Below, piece by piece: positions 28,985-39,726 of a DNA stretch of 64,000 nucleotides. The position numbers were made by a program, and so were the translations under genes. Source of the DNA: Cladopsammia gracilis (taxonomy: Eukaryota > Cnidaria > Anthozoa > Scleractinia > Dendrophylliidae); assembly GCA_022457155.1 (NCBI GenBank), contig JAJGOT010000029.1:1058501-1122500 (forward strand). Direction: 5' to 3'. The notes beneath the pieces are model-generated. The model searched no databases and was not told the DNA's origin. It saw only the letters and a list, made by a program, of their open reading frames with translations. How positions within the stretch are numbered: the stretch's first letter is position 1; every line of letters starts with the position of its first letter.

Positions 28985-29640
28985 ATTGAGTTATAGAGAT
29001 TTGAATTTACAAAATGCTATTAGATGACGTCAACCCGGGACTTTGCCATCTTAATTAATTTCATCTCGTGATAAATACTAAAAATAAACTGTGGACAGTC
29101 GTAAAACTGATATAATAATACTTGGAAGTGAAAGCAAGTTGTTGTATCATTTATTATCCCGGGTTGACGTTATCTAATTAGCATTTTGTAAATTCAACAA
29201 CAACAACAACAACAAAGTTTATTCAGTATTACCATTTTGTACAGGTGTTACCGATTAAAATAACAATAAACAGTTAAATTGAAGGAAATGAAGATATAAT
29301 GGAATGGTATAATTAATTAATTATTATTATTATTATGTTTCTTTCGTCTTTCAAATGCTTGAAAAACGAAATTAGCAGTTATCCTGCTGATAAGTGAATC
29401 AGTATTGTTGAAAAGGAAACAGACTTTATCATGGATATTGTAATTTGTAAATAATGTATTTCGGTTGTCGATTTTACTGAAAAGAGTCTTTCTCAAATCG
29501 TTATATAGATCACAGTAAAATAATACGTGAATTTCATTTTCAACGGAATTTCGATTGCAGTGATCACAAATTCTAAGATCTTCAGGAGTTTAAATTCAAA
29601 TCTCTATAACTCAATAGTATTTTATGATTTCACACAACGA
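28985..29640. repeat. palindromic element split by a LINE insertion
   Basis: GAGTTATAGAGATTTGAATT and TACAAAATGCTATTAGATGA(CGTCAACCCGGGA) on the left are mirrored on the right, where the arm is cut after TAAATTCAA and resumes at 29591 with the same 9-mer and ATCTCTATAACTCAATAG. The inserted 393 bp are a LINE fragment. Confidence 0.85.
29198..29590 (-). mobile_element. 5'-truncated LINE (3' end of ORF2), 9-bp duplication
   Basis: On the minus strand the start reads TPEDLRICDHCNRNSVENEI then HVLFYCDLYNDLRKTL, the C-x2-C-x8-H-x4-C zinc-knuckle-like region near the C-terminus of many LINE ORF2 proteins. It ends in AATAAACTTTG followed by TTG repeats as tail. TAAATTCAA flanks both sides (29189-29197 and 29591-29599). 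It sits inside the palindromic element at 28985-29640. Confidence 0.85.
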
Positions 29641-29902
29641 AATATTTGATGCTAATGAGTCTCAAGAATATAATAATGATTCAATTGTTATTTATTCAAT
29701 TATTTGTTCACCTGGTTATGAATTTATTTTCCCTTGCTGTGAATTTCTTTTCTTTTCCTTTACGAGCGGCTGCACTTTAGAAGGTTGAGCTTTAAACGTG
29801 AACAATTATATTTAACTAAGCGATCGAAAATGCCTCTGTACATGCGCTTTAAATTTTGGTACATTTCTTTGCCATTCCTTGCAATTCAACGATGTCAAAT
29901 GA

Positions 29903-31691
29903 CAGGCCCGTAGCAAGCCACAAATTTGTGGGGGGGCCCGAGTGGTGCAGGGATCCCAACCAGACAACACCCTATCCCCCCCCCCCCCCCCCCCCCCACC
30001 AGCGCCGCCCCTTACCTCCCACCTCCGCTTCATAATTAGAATAGCCACTTAAACTGTTTGGACGGACCTCGAGACCAATGACAACTTTCCTGCAATATCA
30101 TTGGCAGTAAATTTGCCAAAGACCTGTTCTCTGTTATCCTTGCCTCTTCGCAAACTGGTTAGCAGCGTCTATGAGGCTGATAGAGTCTGTCCTCTCCTTG
30201 TGCACATGAAGTAGCATCAAATGGTTAAGTCTGGAATCATCGGTTGTTGATCGTAAATACGTTTTGACTCACTTCAAAGCAGAAGATGATCTTTCACTGA
30301 GGGCATTTGTTGCCGGCATCACCAGAAGCAACCTTCCCAGCGTGCAACTTCACGTAATTTGCGGGAGCCATTGAGAGATAGGAAGAAGGTGACCATATCA
30401 TTAACATTGAAATGAGACATGTCAAATCCCATAGAATCTGCAGTTGTGGGTAAGAGTAGTAGCTGCCCTTCTAACTTGAAAGGATCCAAATCTTCACCAT
30501 ACGTGTTGACCACTTGTGTAAACTCGTCACAGTGGTTCACTAGCAAACGACTTCAAAAGGAGCTCCTGGACGTTCTCCTAGATCTTGAAATTCGCTTGGT
30601 CAAACCGTGAAGAGATGCATTGAGTTGTATTATCTATCGCAGCAAAATAGATTTGTTTGTAATGATCTTTGGGGGTTTGGGGGAAGTAATGTGTATTCTG
30701 CTCTCCAATCTCCTGCCGCAATGGAGCTTTGCACTTCCTAGGTAGCTTCGGGTCTTCAATGTTCTGAACTTTAGTGGTTTTGCGCTGCACAATTCGAGCC
30801 CAAAACAGATCTAACACTTCTATCTTTCGATAATGTTTTCATCATATCCTGGGCAAGTCTGTTCCCTTGGGCTGCTGACTTGAAATCCTCTTTTCTTATC
30901 AGTTGCATTTTTCCAGTTGCTAAAGCCATCCAATGTAAATGTTGGATCAGCGTTTGCGGAGGTCAGCATGTTGTTTTGAAGTGCTTTTAAGCAGCTATGA
31001 CAAAACGCCGATCTCTTCCCTGGTCGTAGTGTAACCACTTGAATCGCCCAAACCAAGCAGGTTGAAATGACCTCTTCTTTGCTTGATTACCGAAGGTCTT
31101 GGTTGGGAATTTAAAATTTTTTGGTTGGTTCGTGGCAGTTGAGATACTGTTACAGGTGCTTCATCTGGAACACAGTCACTGGGTTGACTTCTTTCGACAG
31201 TCACAGGTTCATTTATCGCAGTGGATACTGCATTATCTGGTTGCTCTTTGGCTCTTTCCGCTTGGACGCTTCTATATCTCCAGTTTCACTAACTTACTTG
31301 TTTGTGTCGTAACGCACGATAAAATAGAGTTTTGTTTACACACGGATTGCTTTGCTTTCTTTTTGGTAGGTTCTTGAGAAAACATTATCACGCCTTTCAA
31401 GAACACAAGAACTCAAGCACGATTTCAGCATTCACTCTTCATCCGTTGACTTTAAACAGACCGAACGGACGTCTCAAGAAACATAACGATTTCAGACGTT
31501 AATGTGATTGGTGAATTTCGATCCGTTTTGTTTGTTTCGGGTTTTCCCAGAAGAACATTGGTTGCAAAAAATAATTGTTTGGATTTCGAAAACATGAAGA
31601 CTATATCTAACAACAAGGAGTTTTAATTAAAATTTCCAGAATTTCTGGGGGGGCCAGGGCCCCCCAGGCCCCTCCCCCCGCTACGGGCCTG
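29903..31691 (-). mobile_element. internally deleted hAT transposon, 1789 bp, 5-bp AATGA duplication
   Basis: Complementary ends CAGGCCCGTAGC and GCTACGGGCCTG are flanked by AATGA on both sides (29898-29902, 31692-31696). The minus strand carries broken transposase text: a TTF-type zinc-finger region, then the C-terminal part and the dimerisation domain, but most of the catalytic core is absent. A run of about 23 C lies at 29976-29998. Ends and target size resemble those of the element at 14778-15962. Confidence 0.9.
30134..31204 (-). pseudogene. hAT transposase remnant (TTF zinc finger plus dimerisation domain)
   Basis: From 5' to 3' on the minus strand: KRSAFCHSCLKAL and ADPTFTLDGFSNWKNATDKK (TTF-type zinc-finger context) near 31015-30890; then IQRKTTKVQN-type and FPQTPKDHYKQIYFAAIDNT at 30780-30580; then YGEDLDPFKLEGQLLLLP near 30500; then a C-terminal dimerisation region (PATNALSERSSSALK, stop, VKTYLRSTTDDSRLNHLMLL, HVHKERTDSISLID) ending at TAA 30134. 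Frames shift between blocks, stops interrupt them and the DDE catalytic region is missing, so it cannot make transposase. Related host genes of ZMYM or P52rIPK type are excluded by the terminal inverted repeats. Confidence 0.85.
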
Positions 31692-31785
31692 AATGATCAA
31701 ACTGTAGGTTTTGTGGATAACGTTAACACACGAGGTTAATTTTCCTTTCTCTATTTAAAATTAAAAGCCGTCCCTACCAATTCAC

Positions 31786-31936
31786 CAGTTTGCGTATACG
31801 AGGGATTCAAAAATATGCTAAAATAGCCTGCACAACAAGCGCTTTTGGGAGGTGCTCAAGCGGGTTTTTAAAAGCGAGCACGAAGTGACAGTCTCGCGCT
31901 GCTGGCTAGTTCTGACTCCCTCGTATACGCAAACTG
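31786..31936. mobile_element. 151-bp MITE with perfect 20-bp inverted ends
   Basis: CAGTTTGCGTATACGAGGGA at the left and its exact complement at the right. No target duplication is evident. The interior is GC-rich near the right end (GACAGTCTCGCGCTGCTGGC). Confidence 0.8.
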
Positions 31937-32329
31937 TTGAAAGACGAAACCGAAGCGAAAAATAGTTTTGTTCAAGTTCGAAATGCTGAAATTAGAAAAG
32001 AATGCTCGACCTGTCTGTGCAGGGGGAAAGAAGCCTCGAAATGTTAAGAATGCCAGTGATTTAATTTAAAAAGTTTCTTAACGAATTAAGTCATTATTCA
32101 AACAGTTATAGCAGTTGTCTCTCAAGGATAGTCCAGCAGGCAATCGCGCGCAATACGCCTTCGCGAGTGATACGCGACGCGTTAGCTTGTCGTGTCGAGT
32201 CTTCTCGCGGAGACGATTTTCCAGAGTGCTTGCGTGTTCTCCCATTTGACTATTCCTGAGGTGAAGGGCTTCTCGTAAATCCTAGAGAACTGTCCATGGC
32301 ATGAAGCCAATGCTAGCCTTAGGCTTTAT

Positions 32330-32730
32330 TTACTGAAACACCAGGATCAATTGTCCTTGATCTCTGCGCTCTCCTTGTTCGCTATTTTATACGCACCTGT
32401 AAAATCAAGCCATTTTCACCACAGGTTTTAGCCATGATACAACAAATTGAATACTCATGTATACCTTGATAGAAAAGCGATCACTTCCAGAAAAATCTTT
32501 TGAAAAAGAAATGAAATGCCTTGCTTGATTTAACAGCTAATCTAGCTTTGCCCAGCTTTTCCTCGATGTCGAAGGCCTGCAAAACTTTCTTAACTATTGA
32601 GATTAGATGAGATTTCTCTTATTAGAAGCTGTGTGTGAAGCCAACATGAAAGAGCTCCTGCCTTTACTACCTGTACTATTATCGTTTTTGTTTTCTTTTC
32701 GCTGTTATTTCAATGAACTTTTTTCTTCAG
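32330..32730. repeat. GRL-upstream segment, copy D
   Basis: ACTGAAACACCAGGATCAAT, CAAGCCATTTTCACCACAG and AGAAAAGCGATCACTTCCAG match 38367-38735 (copy A) and 41817-42660 (copy B). About 400 bp is shared; the sequence 31937-33157 otherwise holds no gene. Confidence 0.88.
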
Positions 32731-33157
32731 AACACATATTATATTATTATATTTATATTATGTAATCTGTCTATCCAATAGTCCAGGCATTTTGTAATCG
32801 GACCTGCTACTAATTGCAACACAAGCTTTCTCATCATAAACCAGTTAGAAATAACCTATTTATGAATATACTAAAAGTCTCTAAAGATTCAAGCGTGGAA
32901 ACATTTCCAAATACGATCAACGCGGTCAAACTCGCTCTCTGCTGCAACATGAAAACGAGGTTATAAATCGAAAGTCGCTGTTTAGCACTTTTTTATTGGT
33001 ATAAATCGAGCCATTTTCTTCAAAACAAAGAACATACTTTTAATACAATGATTTCAGGCCCTCATCTGGAAAAACGTTTCCATAAAATAGAAACTTAGTA
33101 AAATATTGAGTTATTCAAAGTTTACATTGGCCGAGACATTACTGTTTAATAGTTACA

Positions 33158-35510
33158 TTAACAAAACAACCCCATCTTCTCGCTAGAGAGCCAGTCTTCC
33201 GAATCTTCACTTTCGTAGTCCAGGGCATTAGGAGAATTAGTGCACGCAGACCCTTTGCACTGGCCGCAGGCTAGAGAACACTGCATACCATTCTTGCGAC
33301 AGATGCACCTCATAGTGCTGCAGTCAGACAAACAGTTGCATCGGATTAACTGAAGAAGAGAGTCTGGGACAGGCGGCAAATCCGTCGCAACAGGAAATAA
33401 TTGATCACCAGTGACTTTCCATCCCCTGTCCTCTATCAACATTTCTGCATCCCCTCCCTGCCACTGCTTTGCTTGTATATAGACGCGTAGGCTGTATAAA
33501 ATCGGGCCGCTGCAGCACTTGAGGGGGGGGGGGGGAGATTCTGTGGCTGTATATGAGATGTCTTCGTTGCAAGTTTCTTGAAGTATCGCTGATTCCTGAG
33601 AGCGTCAAGAGCAACCCCTGGCTTACCACCGAAAAGTGACACGAGTGCCTTTTCGCCTGCAGCAACAACGTCAGATTCAGCCGAATGACAGCTAAACACG
33701 TTAGCTTGCTCTCTGAAGTATGGTACATTCTCAAATGTCTTCAGGGCCGTTGCCTTGCCAACTCCATACAGGCGGGAAGTGGTGTCACATCCGGTTACGG
33801 CCTGAGGAAACAGGAGATTTCTGCATACTTCCCTACCCAGTTGATATTTGACTTTCTTTATGTGCCAAACTTGTGCACCTCTCGCGTTTGCCTTTGGCTC
33901 TGAGAGATCACAGCCATCTTTGGAAGCATAACACCACAAGAGGACTAGCAAATCTGTGTCATCTCCTACAAGAACCGTGATCTTCGTTCGGGCAGACTCT
34001 ACAGCAGTTTTCACTATTAGTAGATCGGCGTCACCATTGGCGTGGTGTGTCATGCAGCCTGCATTCTGTAGAGCCTGACTCAGCATTATCAGAAAGCGTT
34101 GCTTGTTCTTGGGTTCGAGAGAAACTTATCTTTCTTCAGCGTAACAAACATGCTTTCTGTAAAGGTGACGGTGGCAGCAACCTTCCCTGCTGCTTGCCTC
34201 TGCTGTGTCATAGCTTTAGTTGACATTTCGTCGTACCCGTCAAATATCACTATCACTCTTCCGTATTTCCTACGTATGTAACTGCAATGGAAGTCACACA
34301 ATTCCTTGTAAGTCGGAGAACCTCTCGGCCATGGGACTCGGTGGAGAAGGGCACCTCCATCCAACACATGACATTCTCTTCAGGCTACATCTTGGCCACT
34401 GTTGAAAGCTTCGCCCACAGTGCATCCGCTAGCGCTGGCTTTTGCGGCTGCCTTAGCGTAAATGGTGAGTCGAAAGGAGATGTGGGATAAGTGCAGAGTT
34501 CGTATTGAAATAATTTTTCTAGTTGGGAGTTATCACAGGCCATGATCAGTCGCTGAAATAAAAGTTGAGGGTCAACTTGTACGTGATCATTGTTAACCTT
34601 CACAGAGGACGTCGATGCCATAGTGACTGCCTGGGCACTTCGTTTAACATTGTTTAAATGAGTAATCTGTGGCTCACTTCCCATTCATCGATGTCAGGAT
34701 CTTCTCCCGACGCTCGTTCCTGCATCAGCGTTGATGCTACTATCGGCATTTACACCATTCATGATGTTCCTTAGGCTGTCATTGTCGGGGGAGAAAGTGT
34801 TATGTACAACAAGAGTACTGAGGATGGTCACTGTGTCTTTCATGTCTCTTGCCTGTCTTGCCTTTTACATAGCTTTGTTCTTTTCGCCCGAATTAAACTA
34901 AACTCCCGTCAGCTCTTGCATTCTGTGGTTGGTTTCGGTGCAGGCAGGCGTAGATTACAGCCAGATAAGACTTTGTTCCTCCGTTAGGCCCCTCCCTCTT
35001 GTCAAGCCTCCACTGGTCTTTAGACTTAAGCTTCTCATAAGAACTTGCTTGATAATTAGAACAAATAACTTCTGTAAAAATGCAAGGACCACTTGAACAA
35101 ACAGTAGCAAAATAAAGCTGGATCTTTGTACAGATCAGGATCAGCAATGAACTAAATAAAAAAACTTTAACATGCAAGGCTGATCAGACAGTTTTTCTTG
35201 ATAATTAGGTCTATCGATAATCCAGCCCAAAACCTATCACTCCTTCTTACCACGTGAAGACCGGACGCGAATTTTCGGTAGACATCCGGATGGTCCGTTT
35301 GGAGGTCCGTCATCGACTGCAGGTATAGTCGAGCGCACTTTACGTACAGCTTGTGGCCAGAAGCAGTAAGATATGGCAACATTCTGGTCAATGCCTTGAG
35401 GTGGAGTTCCCAATTCGCTGTTTGCTCCGCTCTGATAAAGGAGCGCAATATGTCCACCATTTCTAGGTACTGAATCCACAGCGTTGCAGACTTGCGCTCA
35501 CAAAATAAAT
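33158..35510 (-). pseudogene. decayed multi-copy gene of mobile-element type (PIN-like plus Cys-rich domain), function unknown
   Basis: Five blocks follow in order on the minus strand. They start near 35510 (ATLWIQYLEMVDILRSFIRA), then FAS-GLHVVRRSDRFWAGLSID, LKTSGGLTRGRGLTEEQSLI (about 35025), a DGGALLHRVPWPRGSPTYKE block with VIVIFDGYDE (34367-34089), and GDADLLIVKTAV with VGDDTDLLVLLW (34086-33436). They end with a Cys-rich module (RCNCLSDCSTMRCICRKNGM, CSLACGQCKGSACTN) at 33158-33380. At least three stops and three frame shifts break it. I recall this architecture as a large unnamed family spread in cnidarians and other animals; acidic pairs suggest a PIN/FEN-like nuclease fold, which is inference. 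A 137-bp insert interrupts it at 35060-35196. Confidence 0.75.
35060..35208. mobile_element. short insertion (137 bp) with 12-bp duplication inside the pseudogene
   Basis: CTTGATAATTAG occurs at 35048-35059 and 35197-35208. Removing one copy plus the 137 bp between them restores the reading DLIIKQVLMRSLKTSGGLTR of the host frame. The insert has no obvious inverted ends or A-tail, so its type is unknown. Confidence 0.8.
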
Positions 35511-36375
35511 CTCGGAATGAGTAGTGAACTGCTCCTAAGCAGCAAATAATTCCTACTTAAGCAGCTACTACTAATCTTGCAACTTTTTCAAAGTGAGCCA
35601 AAAAAACTCCATTGTTATGCCAAGAACTAGCAAATAAACAACGGCATAACTAAATAATCTAAACGGCTCTGGAAAGCGTAAATTCCTCCTGTCAGTATGA
35701 TTACAGCTAGAGATTTTTTCCTAAGATCAAAGAAACGACGACATTTTCGAAACATTTAGAACAACAGGCCTGTTATAACTTTATTTTGATCTAAAGGGAA
35801 AAATCTCTCAGGCACGTACTTGGGGTAGACTTATTCTAAAGCTGGGCTAAAATTCTTTTAGCGACAAGCAGGATTTGTGCTATGCCTGTCACCTTTTATA
35901 ACAACCACGCTTCTGTTGAGCCATACACGACAGCGGAATATTCGCCTTTCTCGGTCTTCCAACCAAAGAAAAATCAAAATCAAAATAAAATCTCTGATCC
36001 AAATCATTGCTGTCGCTGTTGATGACACCAATGCAGGTGGGTTCCAATTCAAAATAAAATAGAACGTACCAGCTACTCAGTTTTAAATAGACGTACTGAC
36101 TAGACAATCCAGTGAGCCAATCAGGAATCAATGCAAATTCATGCAGTAGGCACCAAGAGTGACAGAAAGACCCGGGAAAACGCGTATGAGCGAATCACGA
36201 TTGATTTTGGTTTTACTTCTCACTGCAAGCTGAGAAAGTCACGAGCTTTCTACCCAATCACAAAGTAAGCAAATAACAAAACCACAGCAAAAGCAAAATC
36301 CCCTTTGACACTCATTGCTACTAAGCATAAGGTATAACGTGGCACAACTGAGCGTACGTCAAGATGTGTATCGCG
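35511..36375. other. intergenic, no gene seen
   Basis: AT-rich sequence between the pseudogene and the GPCR stop codon. Short open frames here have no protein-like features. It includes the GPCR 3' flank, with no confident polyadenylation site. Confidence 0.5.
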
Positions 36376-37425
36376 TCAACGCCTGCACATCACAATCCTG
36401 GAGAAAGCTCTCGCAAAGAATCTGTTCATTGTGCCGTAACACAGAGGATTAATTGCACCTGGTAAACACGTCAGAATATAAAAATACTTGCGCAAAACTT
36501 CCTGAAAAGGAAAGCGCCAACCGCCGTTTACATCGGTGGAGTATTCCCACAGAAAAAGGGCCTGATATGGAAAATGACACACCACAAATGATATGATTAT
36601 CACATAGATCATTCTTAATAAGTCGAACTCTAGTTCCATGCCAGTTTTGCTTCCTCTTGGTTGCTTGTTGAGCTCCAGTTGTAGTAGCCTTTTAGGTTTA
36701 TTTTGTCGAAGATTATACACCTCTCGTCGGTCCTCGGAGTTTGTCGGGAGCTCCGGGGATTCCACGACGTTTCGGATATGACGCTTGAGATGCAGCGTGA
36801 CAGCGCCGTAGGACCACGTCATGACGAAACAGGGAAATAAGAAACTCAGTGTGAACCTGATAATGGTGTATGTCTTGTAACCCGGCAATTTTGACAGGCA
36901 CACATTATGTCCAAATGGGTATACTAGCAGAATTCGTGTAGCAAACAAAGGAAGCGACACTGCAAGCGCCAGCAGCCACATTCCACCAATAACTGTCGCC
37001 ATAACGACGCTTGACATTTTCTTTCTGAGTGGAGTAATGGTTATGGCTCGATAGCGATACACAGCAATGGCTGCCAAGTTGAGTTTGACGACAAATACAG
37101 CTAAAACGTGAAGCGGAATCACCAGCTTACAGGAGAATTCACCAAAGATCCAACTGTATTTCTCCTGGTAGGTCACGAGAAAAGGCTGACATAGCGAGCT
37201 GACGATCTCCGCAACAGCCAAGTTTGCCACCAAATAATACGCAAATGCCTTGTAACGGGTGGGCAGCTCAACCACGGCTTTCAAAACCAAAGCGTTACCG
37301 ATTAAACTCGTCAAGATGATCACGGAGAATAACACCAGCCTAAAGACTCGCAGTCCATACGGCTCTGTATAGCCTGCTGATAACATTGACTCTACGGTCC
37401 GATTGGTCAGATTTGTTGTGTTCAT
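36376..37425 (-). CDS. rhodopsin-class (class A) G-protein-coupled receptor, neuropeptide-receptor-like
   Basis: 349 residues, single exon, ATG start. The N-terminus has three N-glycosylation sequons (N2, N5, N8). Class A landmarks are visible: GNALVL in TM1 (N44), NLAVAE in TM2, W92 and C99 before TM3, FPC in TM5, CHFPYQ in TM6 and NPLCYG in TM7. Two key positions depart from consensus: E73 replaces the TM2 aspartate and Y123-R124-Y125 replaces DRY. The third intracellular loop is about 60 residues and basic (NLRQNKPKRLLQLE). The tail is very short, with no palmitoylation run beyond the final CRR. The ligand is unknown; peptide receptors are the closest type by motif. It lies alone between a pseudogene and repeats. 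Confidence 0.92.
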   Translation of the reverse strand: MNTTNLTNRTVESMLSAGYTEPYGLRVFRLVLFSVIILTSLIGNALVLKAVVELPTRYKAFAYYLVANLAVAEIVSSLCQPFLVTYQEKYSWIFGEFSCKLVIPLHVLAVFVVKLNLAAIAVYRYRAITITPLRKKMSSVVMATVIGGMWLLALAVSLPLFATRILLVYPFGHNVCLSKLPGYKTYTIIRFTLSFLFPCFVMTWSYGAVTLHLKRHIRNVVESPELPTNSEDRREVYNLRQNKPKRLLQLELNKQPRGSKTGMELEFDLLRMIYVIIISFVVCHFPYQALFLWEYSTDVNGGWRFPFQEVLRKYFYILTCLPGAINPLCYGTMNRFFARAFSRIVMCRR

Positions 37426-37944
37426 TTTAATTCCTTTTTATTTTTGCACGGTTGTGTAAGTTCCTATCGTTATAATAAAAGGAAAAGTAAATTAAACCAG
37501 CCAAGCGGTTTGTTTATTAAAAAATAAAAAATACCGTACGATCAGCTATTCGTAACTCAGTAACCCTTAAAGGTGTTTTAAATTACATTGTTATATACTT
37601 ACCGAAGCATTAAAACCGATTGAAAGGCCTTTCTAACAAAAATTGGCCTTTAGAAAGGAAAATGTGTTTGATAAGACGCTACTTAACAGAAATGTTAACG
37701 ATAGAAACGTCGGTATCCCCCACAGCTGCATCAAGCGCAAGTCAAAAGAAAACAGTTGTGTCAGCCTTGTACAAATAAATGATGGCTTAAAACAAACAAT
37801 GGCTGGAAAATACTGTCACGCGTTTGTCAATAACGAGACATACGACCATGAAAATAACATTTTTATCTCATTTTTATGCATGTCATGATCAAAGCGTCCG
37901 GTAGACAGGATAGAGTTCTATATGCATATATTAGGGAACTTAAA

Positions 37945-38160
37945 GCCTGGTTTCCATATAATCGCAACGATCGCAACGAGATCGCAGCGATCGTTACGAT
38001 CGACGATCGCTGCGATTCCTGCTACCCTTGCGATCAGATGGAAACCAAGATGTTGCGATCGTTGCGATTGCGATCGCAGAGATAGAAAATTTTCTATCTC
38101 TGCGATCGTAATCGCAACGTTTTCGCAGCGATCGTCGATCGTAACGATCGCTGCTTGCAT
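37945..38160. mobile_element. GATCG-rich self-complementary element
   Basis: Begins CCTGGTTTCCATATAATCGC, like the Harbinger-type MITE at 7167. CGCAGCGATCGTTACGATCG occurs early and its complement late, and the centre AGAGATAGAAAATTTTCTAT is a perfect palindrome. The right end lacks the expected GGAAACCAGG terminus, so it is truncated or rearranged. Confidence 0.7.
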
Positions 38161-38366
38161 CCGCCTTGGCAGTAAAGTGGCGGGATCGATGATCTTATGT
38201 GAGACCCTGCCTGGCTATGCCATGCTGATGAGTCCTAACTAGGACGAAACAGCTGTCCATGGCTGCCACTGCCTGGGTGATATGGCTGTGCGCATGCGTA
38301 AGGTACTGGCCAGGCCGCGGGGTAGGTGTTCGAGTGTGTCACTTGCTTTTTTCGTATTTTTATTTT

Positions 38367-39480
38367 ACTGAAACACCAGGATCAATTGTCCTTGATCTTT
38401 GCGCTCTCCTTGTCCGCTATTTTATAAGCACCTGTAAAATCAAGCCATTTTCACCACAGCTTTTAGCCATGATACAACAAATTGAATACTATATCTTGAT
38501 AGAAAAGCGATCACTTCCAGAAAAATCTTTTGAAAAAGAAATGAAATACCTTGCTTGGTTTGACAGCTAATCTAGCTTTGCCAAGCTTTTCCTCGATGTC
38601 TAAGGCCTGCAAAACTTTCTTAACTTTTGAGATTTCTCTTATTAGAAGTTGTGTGTGAAGCCAACATGAAAGAGCTCCTGCCTTTACTACCTGTGCTATT
38701 ATCATTTTTGTTTTCTTTTCTCTGTGTTATTTCAACTTTTTTCTTTCGATTACTTAATTATTCATGGCAAGAGGCCGGAGGCGACTGAGAAAAGCAGGCA
38801 GGAACGAAAGTATACTTTCTCATAGTACGTTTTTGGATATTTTCCATCAAGAACGAAAGTAGACAAGAAGCAAAGTCGAAGTAAAATCCACGAAACAAAC
38901 GACCATCGACCACCAGCGTTACAGAATTAGCGCATATCTGTTGAAATTTTCATAAAAGTTGATGATAAAATAGGGTCCCGACAGAGCGACCAGATCAACC
39001 TGGTCACCTGTTGACGAGACATTACAAGGAGTGTACGTGTAAGCTTCGTTTAAAACACTTTTTCATGTAAAATAGTCACTCGATACAAAGCAGTTTTGTC
39101 TTTAGAACTAGACGCTTTGTTCACATGAGTAGCCACTGCAAACAAATCCTCTCTTTGATATGACTTCTGACAAGACAAAGACAAAGCCATTTTTATAGTA
39201 TATTTTTATAGTAACGTCCCCCTAAAGTACCGATAAAAATGAATAATCCGAAAGTAGCTACCCTCCGAACGAATCGACCCACCAAAAGTAACTTAATTCG
39301 CTTTCAGCCGTCCTGTAAATTTTGACCGATAGCCTTTGATGTGAAGATGATGCGCGACTGGAGACTGTTTGGCAGTTTGCAGTCCTCTTTTTCTCTTAAG
39401 CAAGTGTTTATACCAGCGAGCGCGTTCGCATGCAAAAGCTAGCGAACGAGAAAGAAGAGGATATCAATCCAGTCTTTTCA
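38367..39480. repeat. GRL-upstream segment, copy A
   Basis: Parts match copy B (41817-43140), copy C (50200-51290) and copy D (32330-32730), for example AGTAGCTACCCTCCGAACGA at 39255 versus 50905 and GGCCGGAGGCGACTGAGAAA at 38771 versus 42949. All are in the same orientation. Confidence 0.88.
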
Positions 39481-39726
39481 CTATTCATGATTAAACCAAA
39501 AGATTTTGCGGGGTTGAATGAATAAGTTCCGCGAGGATTCCGCGAGCGCGCGAGACACTCGCGCGCGATTTATTTTAATACGTTTACTTTTGTTTTAATT
39601 ATTTTAAAAAATGTAGATAAATAGTGTGTGACAGTGACCTTTAAACTTCTGATATTCCCGGAATATGCAATTGCATACGTGAATACAACATTGTAGCCAT
39701 TATACGACTGAACAAAGATTAAAAAC

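Larger units (their letters stand above)
37426..39726. other. intergenic, segmental copies and a palindromic MITE
   Basis: It holds the GPCR 5' flank, the GATCG-rich palindrome at 37945-38160, half of a GTGATATGGCTGTGYGCATG element near 38270-38330 (full copy at 47272-47405), and GRL-upstream segment copy A (38367-39480), and then runs into the GRL block at 39535. No gene is supported. Confidence 0.6.

Noticed and set aside
35060..35196. Spliceosomal intron (introner-like) in the decayed gene
   Set aside because: The insert does not start with GT in a position that would restore the frame, and the host gene has several other stops.
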